Source: Methylobacterium brachiatum
GTDB lineage: Bacteria > Pseudomonadota > Alphaproteobacteria > Rhizobiales > Beijerinckiaceae
Direction of reading: 5' to 3'
NCBI RefSeq assembly: GCF_020523825.1
Contig: NZ_JAJALK010000016.1
Coordinates: 36,682-100,681, forward strand
DNA: 64,000 bases
Shown here: one piece after another, positions 1 through 8,252 of the stretch
Layout: each line of letters opens with the position of its first letter
Position numbering within the stretch: position 1 is the first letter of the stretch
Made by a program: the position numbers and the translations under genes
Notes under the pieces: model-generated
The model's database searches: none
What the model was told of the DNA's origin: nothing
The model's input: only the letters and a program-made list of their open reading frames with translations

Positions 1-390
1 TCCGTGACGCCCCTGACGCTTGCCGGCGAGGCCGGACAGATCAAGCTCGATGTGAACGGCAGCGTCGTCACCATGCAGGGTGGTGTCGCCCCGGCCACGG
101 CCGTGCAGTGGCCGGGTCCAGCGGTGCCGGGCAGGACGGTGCTTCAGGTGGAAGGACCGCCGAGCTTCTTCGGCAATTCGAGCGGACCAAGTACCGTGGC
201 CGAGAGGACTGGCGCGTGGTCGCTGTTCCGGTTGCTCGATTCGGGGTCTGTACTCAAACAGGGAGACGCCGTCGTTGCTACCCTGGCCGCCGGGACGCGG
301 CAGGTCTCGTACAAGTTTGAAGTGAACACCTCGCAGAATCCGCTCGCGCTGCCGGCCTTGCGCGAGTTCCGCTGCCCGACGGGGATCTGA
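1..390 (+). CDS. tssM: TssM (IcmF-like) T6SS membrane protein, C-terminal fragment
   Basis: Only the last ~129 residues are in the window; the gene begins upstream. TssM is the large inner-membrane and periplasmic subunit of the T6SS membrane complex (TssJLM). The visible part matches the family's periplasmic C-terminal domain: a WPGP turn, GAWSLFRLLD, and a final SQNPLALPALREFRCP like the usual NPF...L..FRCP ending. It is followed one base later by tagF, so it is part of the same operon. The family call is from recognised motifs and the T6SS neighbours. Confidence 0.88.
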   Translation, partial: SVTPLTLAGEAGQIKLDVNGSVVTMQGGVAPATAVQWPGPAVPGRTVLQVEGPPSFFGNSSGPSTVAERTGAWSLFRLLDSGSVLKQGDAVVATLAAGTRQVSYKFEVNTSQNPLALPALREFRCPTGI

Positions 391-391
391 C

Positions 392-1081
392 GTGCCCTGC
401 TGCCTCTACGGCAAACTCCCGGCGCGGCGCGATTTCATCGCAATGGCGATGCCGCATGCCGTCCTAAATGCCTGGGAGCCGTGGCTTCAGGGCGCCATCT
501 CGGCGAGTCGGCACGGGATGGGCGCTGGCTGGACCGCGGCTTACTTGCGTGCGCCGATCTGGCGGTTCTGGCTCGGTGCCGACATCGCGGGCGAAGCTCT
601 GCTCGGGGCCCTCATGCCTTCGGCCGATGGGGTCGGGCGCTATTTCCCACTGACTCTGTTCTGCCGTGCGGACCACCCCGAGGGTCTGCCACCGCCGGAG
701 GTCGAGCCATTCGAGAGCTGGTTCGGATCGGCCGAGTCCTTTCTGCTGTCAACACTCTCGCAGGATGTGGCCTTCGAAGCAGTGACGGCGGGCCTCGCGG
801 CCCTGCCGGAGGCTTTCCCCCCAGGCCTGCCCGCATCGGTCGCGGGAATCTTTCGGCTGCGCGGCCAAGCGTGGGCCGGGCCGGTCGAGGCGGGCGACGT
901 CGCGGCGGCTCTCAGCCGTGTGCGCCCGCTCGCTCGTTCCGGACTGTATGCGGGCATGAGCTACTGGTGGACGGCTGGCGGCGCGGGGTTCCCGGCGCTC
1001 GCGCTCACCTGCCGGGGCATGCCCGATCCCCACCTCTTCTCCGGCTTCCTCACGGGGCGGTTCGATGCCCACGAAACCTGA
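392..1081 (+). CDS. tagF: TagF, T6SS-associated regulatory protein
   Basis: A 229-residue protein starting at a GTG one base after the tssM stop. The N-terminus CLYGKLPARRDFI and the central GRYFPLTLFC segment are typical of the TagF (DUF2094, BMA_A0400-type) family. In Pseudomonas and Agrobacterium TagF is a post-translational repressor of T6SS firing, acting with or parallel to the PpkA-PppA threonine phosphorylation pathway. Here it sits directly before pppA and ppkA and overlaps pppA by 17 bases, which supports that role. Length is normal for a stand-alone TagF; it is not fused to the phosphatase as in some alphaproteobacteria. Confidence 0.88.
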   Translation: MPCCLYGKLPARRDFIAMAMPHAVLNAWEPWLQGAISASRHGMGAGWTAAYLRAPIWRFWLGADIAGEALLGALMPSADGVGRYFPLTLFCRADHPEGLPPPEVEPFESWFGSAESFLLSTLSQDVAFEAVTAGLAALPEAFPPGLPASVAGIFRLRGQAWAGPVEAGDVAAALSRVRPLARSGLYAGMSYWWTAGGAGFPALALTCRGMPDPHLFSGFLTGRFDAHET

Positions 1082-1910
1082 TCCCGATCCCGCCAACGGG
1101 AGCCTCCCGATCGACCTGCTGCGCCTCGACAGCGGCAGTGTCAGCCATCCCGGCCGCGTGCGATCTCACAATGAGGACGGCTTCCTCGTCGCACCGGAAA
1201 TTGGCGTCTTCGCCGTCGCCGACGGGATGGGCGGGCATGAAGACGGAGCACTCGCGAGCGCCACCGTGATCGGCGCCCTGGCCTCGATCGGCGTTGCCGT
1301 ATCGGCGGCCGACCTGATGGCACGCTTGGAGGACAGGATACTGCGCGCCAATGCCGAGTTGCGGGCGACGGGTGCCGTCCGCGGCGGCGTGATCGGGTCG
1401 ACCGTGGCAGTGTTGCTGGTCTTCGGGCGGGACTTTGCTTGCGTATGGTCCGGGGACAGCCGCATCTACTGCATCCGCGATGGGGCCATCGAGCAGCTCA
1501 CCCGCGATCACACAGAGGGCCGCGACTTGTTCGAGCGCGGCATCCTGAACGCGGCCGAGATGGCGGCGTGGCCGAGACGGCACGTTCTGACCCGGGCCGT
1601 CGGCGTCCACGAGCGTCCGGGAATGGAGCTGGAGCAGGGTGCGGTGCTGCCGGGTGACGTCTTCGTGATCTGCTCCGACGGGCTCACGGGCCATGTTGGG
1701 GACCGCGACATCCTTCAGGCCGCCGGCACCTCGGCGCCGCAATGGGCCTGCGACGCGCTGCTCGATCTCACCCTGGAGCGCGGCGCCACCGACAACGTTA
1801 CCGTGGTCGTCATCCGGTGCGGCTACCAGGGCGATCGGGAAGACGGTCCGATCGCCGGCACCGGGTCGACGTTGATTCGACCCGGCCGTCCCGCCGCGGG
1901 AGGCTCCTGA
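1065..1910 (+). CDS. pppA: PppA, PP2C-type T6SS phosphatase
   Basis: A 281-residue PP2C/PPM-family Ser/Thr phosphatase. All metal-binding motifs are visible: RSHNEDGF, VADGMGGHEDG, WSGDSRIYCI, CSDGLTGHV and GATDNVTVVVI. The role is inferred from the operon: it dephosphorylates the target of PpkA and switches T6SS assembly off. The start overlaps tagF and its stop shares a base with the ATG of ppkA (TGATG), so the three are translationally coupled. No membrane segment is present. Confidence 0.92.
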   Translation: MPTKPDPDPANGSLPIDLLRLDSGSVSHPGRVRSHNEDGFLVAPEIGVFAVADGMGGHEDGALASATVIGALASIGVAVSAADLMARLEDRILRANAELRATGAVRGGVIGSTVAVLLVFGRDFACVWSGDSRIYCIRDGAIEQLTRDHTEGRDLFERGILNAAEMAAWPRRHVLTRAVGVHERPGMELEQGAVLPGDVFVICSDGLTGHVGDRDILQAAGTSAPQWACDALLDLTLERGATDNVTVVVIRCGYQGDREDGPIAGTGSTLIRPGRPAAGGS

Positions 1911-3766
1911 TGCGAGAGGGACAAACCGTCGTCGATGCGCGCGCCGGCGCCCGGGTCGGTCCCGGGACCCGCCTGAGCGACCTCTACGAGATCGACGAGC
2001 CGATCGCCGTCGGCGGCATGGGCGAGGTCTTTCGCGGGCATGCGATCGAGACTGGCGACACTGTCGCCATCAAGGTCATGCGCGCGGAGTTCGCCGAGAA
2101 TGCCACCGCGCTGGCCCTGTTCCGTAAGGAGGCGTCGGCGCTCCACAACGTCCACCACGGCGCGGTGGTCCGCTACTTCGTGTTCTCGGTCGATCGCCGG
2201 CTCGGCCTGCCGTTCCTGGCGATGGAGTACGTCACCGGCGCATCGCTGGCCGACCTGCTCAAGCGCGGACCGCTCGGCTACGAGGCCGTCGATACCCTCC
2301 GGCGGCGCCTCGCGGGTGGCCTTGGAGCGGCGCACGAGGCGGGAATCGTCCACCGGGACGTGACGCCGGACAACATCATCCTCCCGGCGGGCGAACCAGG
2401 CCGGGCCAAGCTCATCGATTTCGGGATCGCGCGCCTCGCCGAGACGCAGACGGTGATCGGCGACGGTTTCGCCGGCAAGTACGCCTACGTTTCACCCGAG
2501 CAGTGCGGCCTGCAGGGCGGCGAGATAACGCCGCGGTCAGACATCTACAGCCTCGGCCTCGTCCTCGCGGAGGCGAGTCGCGGCCGCGCCCTCGACATGG
2601 GCGGCGGCCACGTCGACTTCATCGCCAAGCGCACCGCCGTCCCGGACCTCGCCGGCGTCGATTCCCGGCTCGTCCCGCTGCTCGAGAGCATGCTGCGGCC
2701 GGACCCGCGGATGCGGCCGCAGAGCATGGTCGAAGTCGAAGCGTGGGTCGCACCGACGACCCGCGTCGCGCCACCGCCGAGGGGCTTGGTCAAAGCGACG
2801 AAGCGGGGCCGGATCGGTATCGCGGTCGGCGGAGCGGCTGCCGCTCTGGCGCTCGGCATCGGTGCCGCGAGCCTGCTGTGGCCCGAGACCAAACCGACGT
2901 CCGAAGAGACCGGGCCGATCCTCACGGAAAGGCCGCGGCCCGCTCCGCCCCCCGAGCCGGTCCCGCCACCGTCCGAGCCCCGGCCGGACGCGACGCGCGC
3001 GCCTCCGGATGCCGTGCCACAGCCGGAGATCGGGCGGCAGCGGGCGGAACCTCCGGTCGCACCGATCCCGTCCGAACCGCCGCGGCAGCCCGAACGCGCG
3101 CGGGCTCCCGATCCCGACTTCGAACCGATCGCGCCGCCCCCGGCCCAGCCGACCATGGAGCGGGTCGCCGCTTATGTGCGCGATTATCGCGGCGGCGAAT
3201 GTTTCTTCCTGAGCCCGACCGCGGTCAGCGCGCAGGAGGCGGTCATTGAGGCCTATGGGACCACGGCACGGCCGTTCGCCGATTTCGACGCGGCCTTCAA
3301 GAAGGCGTTCGGGTTCGAGGCCAAGATCCAGCTGCGGCAGGTCGAGCCCGACCAATGCGTTGTTGTGGATCTCCTCGCGCGGCAGGCGCAGACCAAACCC
3401 GCCAACGTCCCGAAACTGCGACTCGACAGGGATCGGTTGCGCGACGGCGAGGAATTGCGCGGCACCGTCGACCTCGGCGATGCCCAGAACGTCGCGCTCT
3501 TCCTGGTCGAGCGCGACGGCTCCGTGCACGACCTCGCGCGCTACGTGAAACGGTCGGGCCGCCAGGCGAGCTTCGCGGTGCGCCTGGAGATCCCCCCCTA
3601 TGGGGCAAGCCGCGCGCAGCTCGTTGTCGCCGCCGGAAGCCGGGATCCGATCACCGTGCCGCGCGCCAACAGCTCGATCCCGGCTTTCAGTGAGCTCCGG
3701 CAGGCGATGGACCGGCCGGGATCCGGGTTCGGCCTCGCGGTCCACCAGATCAAGGTCGGGAACTGA
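1910..3766 (+). CDS. ppkA: PpkA, transmembrane Ser/Thr kinase of the T6SS
   Basis: A 618-residue Hanks-type kinase. The ATG at 1910 overlaps the pppA stop; in-frame upstream codons are not conserved kinase sequence and lie inside pppA. The kinase domain (about residues 28-290) shows the glycine loop VGGMGEVFRG, VAIKVM lysine, HRDVTPDNI catalytic loop, DFGIARLA, and SPEQCG. A proline-poor hydrophobic segment near residues 300-325 is the membrane anchor, followed by a long Pro/Glu/Arg-rich linker and a periplasmic C-terminal domain with paired cysteines (GGECFFL and PDQCVVV). PpkA phosphorylates a T6SS protein (Fha in Pseudomonas) to promote assembly; the substrate here is not visible. Confidence 0.9.
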   Translation: MREGQTVVDARAGARVGPGTRLSDLYEIDEPIAVGGMGEVFRGHAIETGDTVAIKVMRAEFAENATALALFRKEASALHNVHHGAVVRYFVFSVDRRLGLPFLAMEYVTGASLADLLKRGPLGYEAVDTLRRRLAGGLGAAHEAGIVHRDVTPDNIILPAGEPGRAKLIDFGIARLAETQTVIGDGFAGKYAYVSPEQCGLQGGEITPRSDIYSLGLVLAEASRGRALDMGGGHVDFIAKRTAVPDLAGVDSRLVPLLESMLRPDPRMRPQSMVEVEAWVAPTTRVAPPPRGLVKATKRGRIGIAVGGAAAALALGIGAASLLWPETKPTSEETGPILTERPRPAPPPEPVPPPSEPRPDATRAPPDAVPQPEIGRQRAEPPVAPIPSEPPRQPERARAPDPDFEPIAPPPAQPTMERVAAYVRDYRGGECFFLSPTAVSAQEAVIEAYGTTARPFADFDAAFKKAFGFEAKIQLRQVEPDQCVVVDLLARQAQTKPANVPKLRLDRDRLRDGEELRGTVDLGDAQNVALFLVERDGSVHDLARYVKRSGRQASFAVRLEIPPYGASRAQLVVAAGSRDPITVPRANSSIPAFSELRQAMDRPGSGFGLAVHQIKVGN

Positions 3767-3769
3767 GCC

Positions 3770-5407
3770 ATGCGCGGCGCAGCCGAACCTCCGCTGACCG
3801 AGGAAGCCTGCCTCGACGAAGTCATGCGGCTGCACTTCGCCGACGCGCCCTGCGCCGCCTGTGGCGGCCGCCAGGGCTTTCTGCGCGAGAGCCGCAACAG
3901 GGCCTTCTCCTGCCGTTCCTGCGGCATGAAGGTCTTCCCTTGCCAAGGTACGCCGTTCGCCAAGTCCCGACCCATGCTGGTCCAGTGGTTCCACGCCGTC
4001 GACCTCGCCGCACGGGAAGGGGCGGGCGCGGGGGCGTTGCGTCGCCGCCTGAGGCTCGACCGGCGTACGGCAGGCGAGATCGAGGCCGGGATCGGGCGCC
4101 TCAAGGCCGCCGCCGACCCGGCGACGGACGCGCGCTGGTTCCCGGAGATCGCCGCCTTCGTCGCCCGCCACCGTGCGTCGGCGCAGCCAACGCCGCAATC
4201 TGCAGCGGTCGACCGGGAGACCCTATGGGAATCCCTGGGCGCGCTCACATCCGCCGCCTCGACCCGGCACCTGCCGTTCCTCGGCCTCGGCGCGGTCGCC
4301 GCGCTGATGCTGATCGGCGTCGGGGTCGGCTGGCTGATCGTGCCGCAGGCGCCCGAGCCCGACGAGGAGGTCGAGCAGGCCACCGCCACCCTGACGCTGG
4401 GCGAGGACAAGCCGGTCATCATCGTGAGTGCGGACCTCGCAGCACAGCTCTACAACGTCACCGATGTCGACGCCGATCCGAACTCGCCGCTCGCGCCCTC
4501 CATCCGCGTCGCGCCGCAGTCGGGTCAGGGCAGTTCCGCGGGACTTGCCGGTGCGCAGGCCCTGGCACCGCCGGCGGTGAAGCTCTCGGCCGGTGCCGCC
4601 AAGTCGTTGGTCGAGGGCGACATCGGCGCCGTGCGGGCCAACGCCGGCAACCGGCCGGAGTTGGCCGCCTACACGGCGCTGGCGCGCGAACTGGAAGGCA
4701 ACGGCCCGCGCAACCCGGATGAGCTCCTGACCTTCGGGCCGATGCGCATCCGGCGCTACCTCGTCGAGAAGATCGTCCGGGCTTCGCGGGCGACGAGTGT
4801 CGACCCGGTGCTCCTCATGGCCATCGCCGACAAGGAGTCGAGCTTCAAGACCGAAGTGCAGGCCCAGACCTCGTCCGCCTCCGGCCTGTACCAGTTCATC
4901 GAGAAGACCTGGCTCGGCGTGGTGCGCGAATTCGGCCCGCGCTACGGTTTGGAGCAGGAGGCGGCGCTGCTCGCGGGGGGCGACGTCACCAGTCCGCAGC
5001 GCATCCGCATCCTCGACCTACGGCGCGATCCCTACCTCTCGGCCGTGCTCGCCGCGGAGATGCTCAAGCGCGACAGCCTGCGCATCGCCAAGCGCATCGG
5101 CCGCAACCTGACCGGCGGCGAGGTCTACCTCGTCCATTTCCTCGGGCCAGACGGCGCGGAGCGGATGATCGACGAGGTCACGCGCAAGCCCGACACGGTG
5201 GCGGCCGAACTGCTGCCGAAGCCCGCAGCGGCCAATAAGCCGATCTTCTACGGTAGTGGCGGCGGCAAGAGCCTGTCCGTCTCGGAGGTGCGCAGCAAGT
5301 TCGAGACGATGATCTCCCTGCGCCTCGACCGCTACAGCAGCGTGAAGGCTGTGAGCGTGCCGAACACGCCGGAGCCGCGGATCGTGCCGGTCGCGACGGG
5401 AAAATGA
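3770..5407 (+). CDS. T6SS-linked membrane protein: transposase-type zinc ribbon + SLT lytic transglycosylase
   Basis: A 545-residue protein three bases after ppkA. Residues ~25-75 carry a zinc ribbon (CAAC ... CRSC) followed by PCQGTPFAKSRPMLVQWFHA, which closely resembles the N-terminus of IS1595-family transposases. A transmembrane segment lies near residues 167-190. The C-terminal half is a soluble-lytic-transglycosylase domain with VDPVLLMAIADKESSF (catalytic Glu about residue 356) and ASGLYQFIEKTW. The likely job is local peptidoglycan cleavage for T6SS passage. The cytoplasmic zinc ribbon on such an enzyme is unusual; it may be a domain captured from a transposase and used for binding a partner or DNA. 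Confidence 0.82.
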   Translation: MRGAAEPPLTEEACLDEVMRLHFADAPCAACGGRQGFLRESRNRAFSCRSCGMKVFPCQGTPFAKSRPMLVQWFHAVDLAAREGAGAGALRRRLRLDRRTAGEIEAGIGRLKAAADPATDARWFPEIAAFVARHRASAQPTPQSAAVDRETLWESLGALTSAASTRHLPFLGLGAVAALMLIGVGVGWLIVPQAPEPDEEVEQATATLTLGEDKPVIIVSADLAAQLYNVTDVDADPNSPLAPSIRVAPQSGQGSSAGLAGAQALAPPAVKLSAGAAKSLVEGDIGAVRANAGNRPELAAYTALARELEGNGPRNPDELLTFGPMRIRRYLVEKIVRASRATSVDPVLLMAIADKESSFKTEVQAQTSSASGLYQFIEKTWLGVVREFGPRYGLEQEAALLAGGDVTSPQRIRILDLRRDPYLSAVLAAEMLKRDSLRIAKRIGRNLTGGEVYLVHFLGPDGAERMIDEVTRKPDTVAAELLPKPAAANKPIFYGSGGGKSLSVSEVRSKFETMISLRLDRYSSVKAVSVPNTPEPRIVPVATGK

Positions 5408-5465
5408 TATATCCCCGCGGCGCAGCTGAAACGTTGCGACGCGCCGTCCGGCCGCGGCCGGCCGT

Positions 5466-5756
5466 TCAGCCGATCAGCACCGTCGGCAGGCCGGCGACGA
5501 TCACGCCGCCATGGGCGGTCATGTCACCGATCCGCGCGGCCATCTGCCCTCCGATCAGCACGGTCGGCGAGCCCTGGACGATCGCGTCCGGCGGCCCGAC
5601 GCAGCCGGCCGTGTCACCGACCCGCGCCGCGAGCAGGCCGCCGATCAGCACGGTCGGGCAGCAGGGCGCGGCGATCGGACCGCCGACATGGGGCACCAGC
5701 ACCGTGACCATGGGGCAGGTGTGCATGTCGGTGATGCGGGCGGCGGGCATTCCCAT
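5466..5756 (-). CDS. PAAR-domain protein, T6SS spike tip
   Basis: A 96-residue protein made of one PAAR domain with the usual repeats (PTVLIGG, AARIGD, AARVGD). It would cap the VgrG trimer and sharpen or load the T6SS needle. It is convergent with the transglycosylase gene. There is no C-terminal toxin extension, so any effector must be separate; the AT-rich gene at 6075 is the nearest candidate. Confidence 0.9.
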   Translation of the reverse strand: MGMPAARITDMHTCPMVTVLVPHVGGPIAAPCCPTVLIGGLLAARVGDTAGCVGPPDAIVQGSPTVLIGGQMAARIGDMTAHGGVIVAGLPTVLIG

Positions 5757-6074
5757 TGGGGCCGTGACTGTCCATGCGCGGACTCAGTCGTCCGACGATT
5801 ACAGGTTACGCGTTTTACGGAGGCGATGCTACGGATCGGTCCGAGAACTGTCCGAAGCTGCGGTAGGAACGGGAAGATGTCGATGGGCTCGGGTTCAGAA
5901 GATATTGGCCTCCGTGGGTGCGAAGCTACTGGCCCATCGCTGGGACACGGTTTCGTCCGAGGCGGACGCACATCCCTCTAGCGCTATCTCGCCCACAGTG
6001 TAGATTCAGACGACCCGGTACATCAAATCATCCATACCACAAATATCTTAAACACGTCAGCTTGAGCAATCCCG
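5757..6074. other. Intergenic region, PAAR to AT-rich orphan
   Basis: About 320 bases between the divergent PAAR and 6075 genes. GC content falls from the left to the right, marking the edge of the AT-rich island. I see no convincing gene, terminator or recognised operator; promoters for both flanking genes probably lie here. Confidence 0.5.
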
Positions 6075-6644
6075 ATGTCCGCTTCCGACTCACTCAAGAA
6101 AAAACTTGAAATAACCAATAACAAATCGTTCGCGGTCAGTGAAGGCATAGAGCTTCTCAAGCAGGCACAAACGGGCCTATCCATTTCCAGGGATAAGATG
6201 AAGTTCTGGAATGATTTCGAAGTCGCAATGAACACGATGATAATTCCATTGAACATCATCATCAATGCCTTCGAATTGAAGACTGCGAATGGTTTATACA
6301 AGCTCCTTGTAACAGAGATATATTCTAAAACTGCCAAGAGCGGAACCAGAACTGATGGACACGCCAGTAAAGCCTTAGACATTTTGAAAAAATCTCTACT
6401 AGAAGGCGTAAAGAAGAAAGCTCCAGATTTCGTTCCTGGAGTGAACATCATAGTCGGCTTGGCTGAGGACACACTGGCCTTGTATCAATCCATCGAGCGC
6501 GGCAAATCCGGTCAAATGGAAGCGCAATCGATAGAAGCTGGCATAAAAAGAAATCTTCGAAAAGCCGAAAAAGAGCTCGAAAAATTAAACATCGGCCGAG
6601 CTCAAATATACGATGCGGCCGGACGTGTCGCGAAAACAGCCTGA
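6075..6644 (+). CDS. AT-rich orphan protein next to PAAR; possible T6SS cargo
   Basis: A 189-residue protein I do not recognise. Base composition and codon use (many AAA, ATA, AAT codons) differ sharply from the GC-rich neighbours, so recent acquisition is likely. The N-terminal third is lysine-rich and helical, then two hydrophobic stretches appear (MIIPLNIIINAF near residue 55 and PGVNIIVGLAEDTLAL near 120), ending in a charged coiled-coil-like helix (KAEKELEKLNIGRAQIY). No signal peptide is seen. The position behind a PAAR gene at the end of a T6SS locus fits an effector or immunity protein, but nothing in the sequence proves it. Confidence 0.6.
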   Translation: MSASDSLKKKLEITNNKSFAVSEGIELLKQAQTGLSISRDKMKFWNDFEVAMNTMIIPLNIIINAFELKTANGLYKLLVTEIYSKTAKSGTRTDGHASKALDILKKSLLEGVKKKAPDFVPGVNIIVGLAEDTLALYQSIERGKSGQMEAQSIEAGIKRNLRKAEKELEKLNIGRAQIYDAAGRVAKTA

Positions 6645-6694
6645 AAGCCCCTCAAACGTTGCTACAGGCGGGGAGGCATCCCCGGTCAGACATT

Positions 6695-8011
6695 TCAACC
6701 TCTCCGAGCCGTGACGACGAGGCCGCGGACAGCCTCGCCGCGCTCCATCCGCAGGGCTTCGTGGCGGACCACCTCCACCGAGAAGCCGGCACCGGCGAGG
6801 CAGCGCTCGACGTAGCCGCGCGCGTGGCTGTAGCGGCCGTGCGGGTGGAGCGAGAACCCCTCGCCCTTGCTCTCCTCGACGCTGAACACGAAGCGCCCGC
6901 CGGGCCGGAGCGCACCGGCTGCGGCCGTGCAGACCACGTCGAGGGGGCCGAAGTAGCACAGCGTGTCGGCGGAGACGACGAGATCGTAGGCGGCCGGCCG
7001 GTCGCCGAGATGGCGCGTCAGCTCGCCCGCGTTGAGGCGGTCGTAGCAGCCGCGCTGTCGTGCCTTGTCCAGCATCCGCCCGGACAGGTCGACGCCGACC
7101 AGTTCGCGGGCATGCGCCCGGAGCGCCGGGCCGCACAGCCCGGTGCCGCACCCGGCGTCGAGGACGATCAGATCGGCCCCGGGGCCGTGCGCGGCGTCGA
7201 CCGCCGCCGCGACCAGGCTCGGCGCGCGGTAATCGAGGAGCGCCAGCTTGTGGTCGAAGCTCGCCGCGAACCCGTCGAACAGCGCGGCCACATAGCGGTC
7301 GCTCGCGCGCTCGGGAACGTCCTTCCCCGAGATGGCTGCGAACAGGTGCTGGGCGGACGGGTCGTCCGGGTCGTCCCGCAGCCAGTCCCGGAGGACCGCC
7401 AGGGCCCGATCGTGCTCCCGCGTCGCGGCGTAGGCCGCCACGAGGAACCGGCGGGTCCCGGGATCGGCGGGTTGGAGCTCCAGCGCCCGCGTATGGGCGG
7501 CGATGGCCTCCTCGATCCGCCCCTGGCTCGCCAGCAGCCGTCCGAGGTTGTTCCAGATGTCGCGGTGCCCGCGATCGAGGGCGATCGCCTCGCGGTAGAC
7601 CGCCTCCGCCTCCTCCGGCCGGCGCAGCACGCGCAGGGCCACGCCCAAGTTGTTGCGTGCGTCGATCTCGCCGGGCTCTATCGTGATCGCCGTGCCGTAG
7701 GCCTCGATCGCAAGGTCGGGCCGGTCGAGCTCGAAGAACACATTGCCGAGATTGATGTGCGCACTTGGGTCCTCCGGTTCGATCTCGATGGACCGGCGGA
7801 TCAACCGGACTGCCTCGCGCGGCCGGTTCGTCTGGTGGAGGAGCATGCCGTAGAGGTGGAGCGCGGCCGCGTGGTCGGGCGCGGCAGCCAGGATCCGCTC
7901 GTAGAGCGCCTCGGCCACCGGGACGTCGCGCGCACGATGCGCACGCGCGGCGATCTCCAGCGCGTCGTCGAGGGTCAACTCTGCCGGCCCGCCAGATCCG
8001 ACGCCGTCCAT
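6695..8011 (-). CDS. TPR protein with C-terminal SAM-dependent methyltransferase
   Basis: About 438 residues. The start is taken at the ATG at 8011 (or 8014, tandem ATGs) because GGAGG lies just upstream; a longer reading frame exists but lacks a site. Residues ~10-230 are tetratricopeptide repeats (for example DPSAHINLGNVFFELDRP, EIDARNNLGVALRVL, HRDIWNNLGRLLASQG). The rest is a class I methyltransferase with motif I VLDAGCGTGLCG and the acidic loop LVGVDLSGRML. Such TPR-methyltransferases in alphaproteobacteria have no fixed known substrate. It is divergent from the M23 gene. Confidence 0.85.
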   Translation of the reverse strand: MDGVGSGGPAELTLDDALEIAARAHRARDVPVAEALYERILAAAPDHAAALHLYGMLLHQTNRPREAVRLIRRSIEIEPEDPSAHINLGNVFFELDRPDLAIEAYGTAITIEPGEIDARNNLGVALRVLRRPEEAEAVYREAIALDRGHRDIWNNLGRLLASQGRIEEAIAAHTRALELQPADPGTRRFLVAAYAATREHDRALAVLRDWLRDDPDDPSAQHLFAAISGKDVPERASDRYVAALFDGFAASFDHKLALLDYRAPSLVAAAVDAAHGPGADLIVLDAGCGTGLCGPALRAHARELVGVDLSGRMLDKARQRGCYDRLNAGELTRHLGDRPAAYDLVVSADTLCYFGPLDVVCTAAAGALRPGGRFVFSVEESKGEGFSLHPHGRYSHARGYVERCLAGAGFSVEVVRHEALRMERGEAVRGLVVTARRG

Positions 8012-8252
8012 CATGGCCTCCGCCTGACCGGGGCGCCTGTCGCAGGTGCAGGCGACACTCGGCATCGAATGTTGCTGGCGCGCTGGCCGAGGTCAATACA
8101 ATCTACGGGTCGCCGAGCGATCGGCCGATCGCGGGACCGCATCGCGTTGAGACAACCTCCAGCTGCGAAATCGACCCGGATGTGTGTTAACGTCGCTGCC
8201 TTAGCCGCGGGATGTCTCCGAGCTCGCACCGAGCGGCACCCTTCGATTGACG

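Noticed and set aside
1742..1909. Upstream extension of the PpkA frame
   Set aside because: It lies inside pppA in another frame and lacks a ribosome site; the coupled ATG at 1910 is the natural start.
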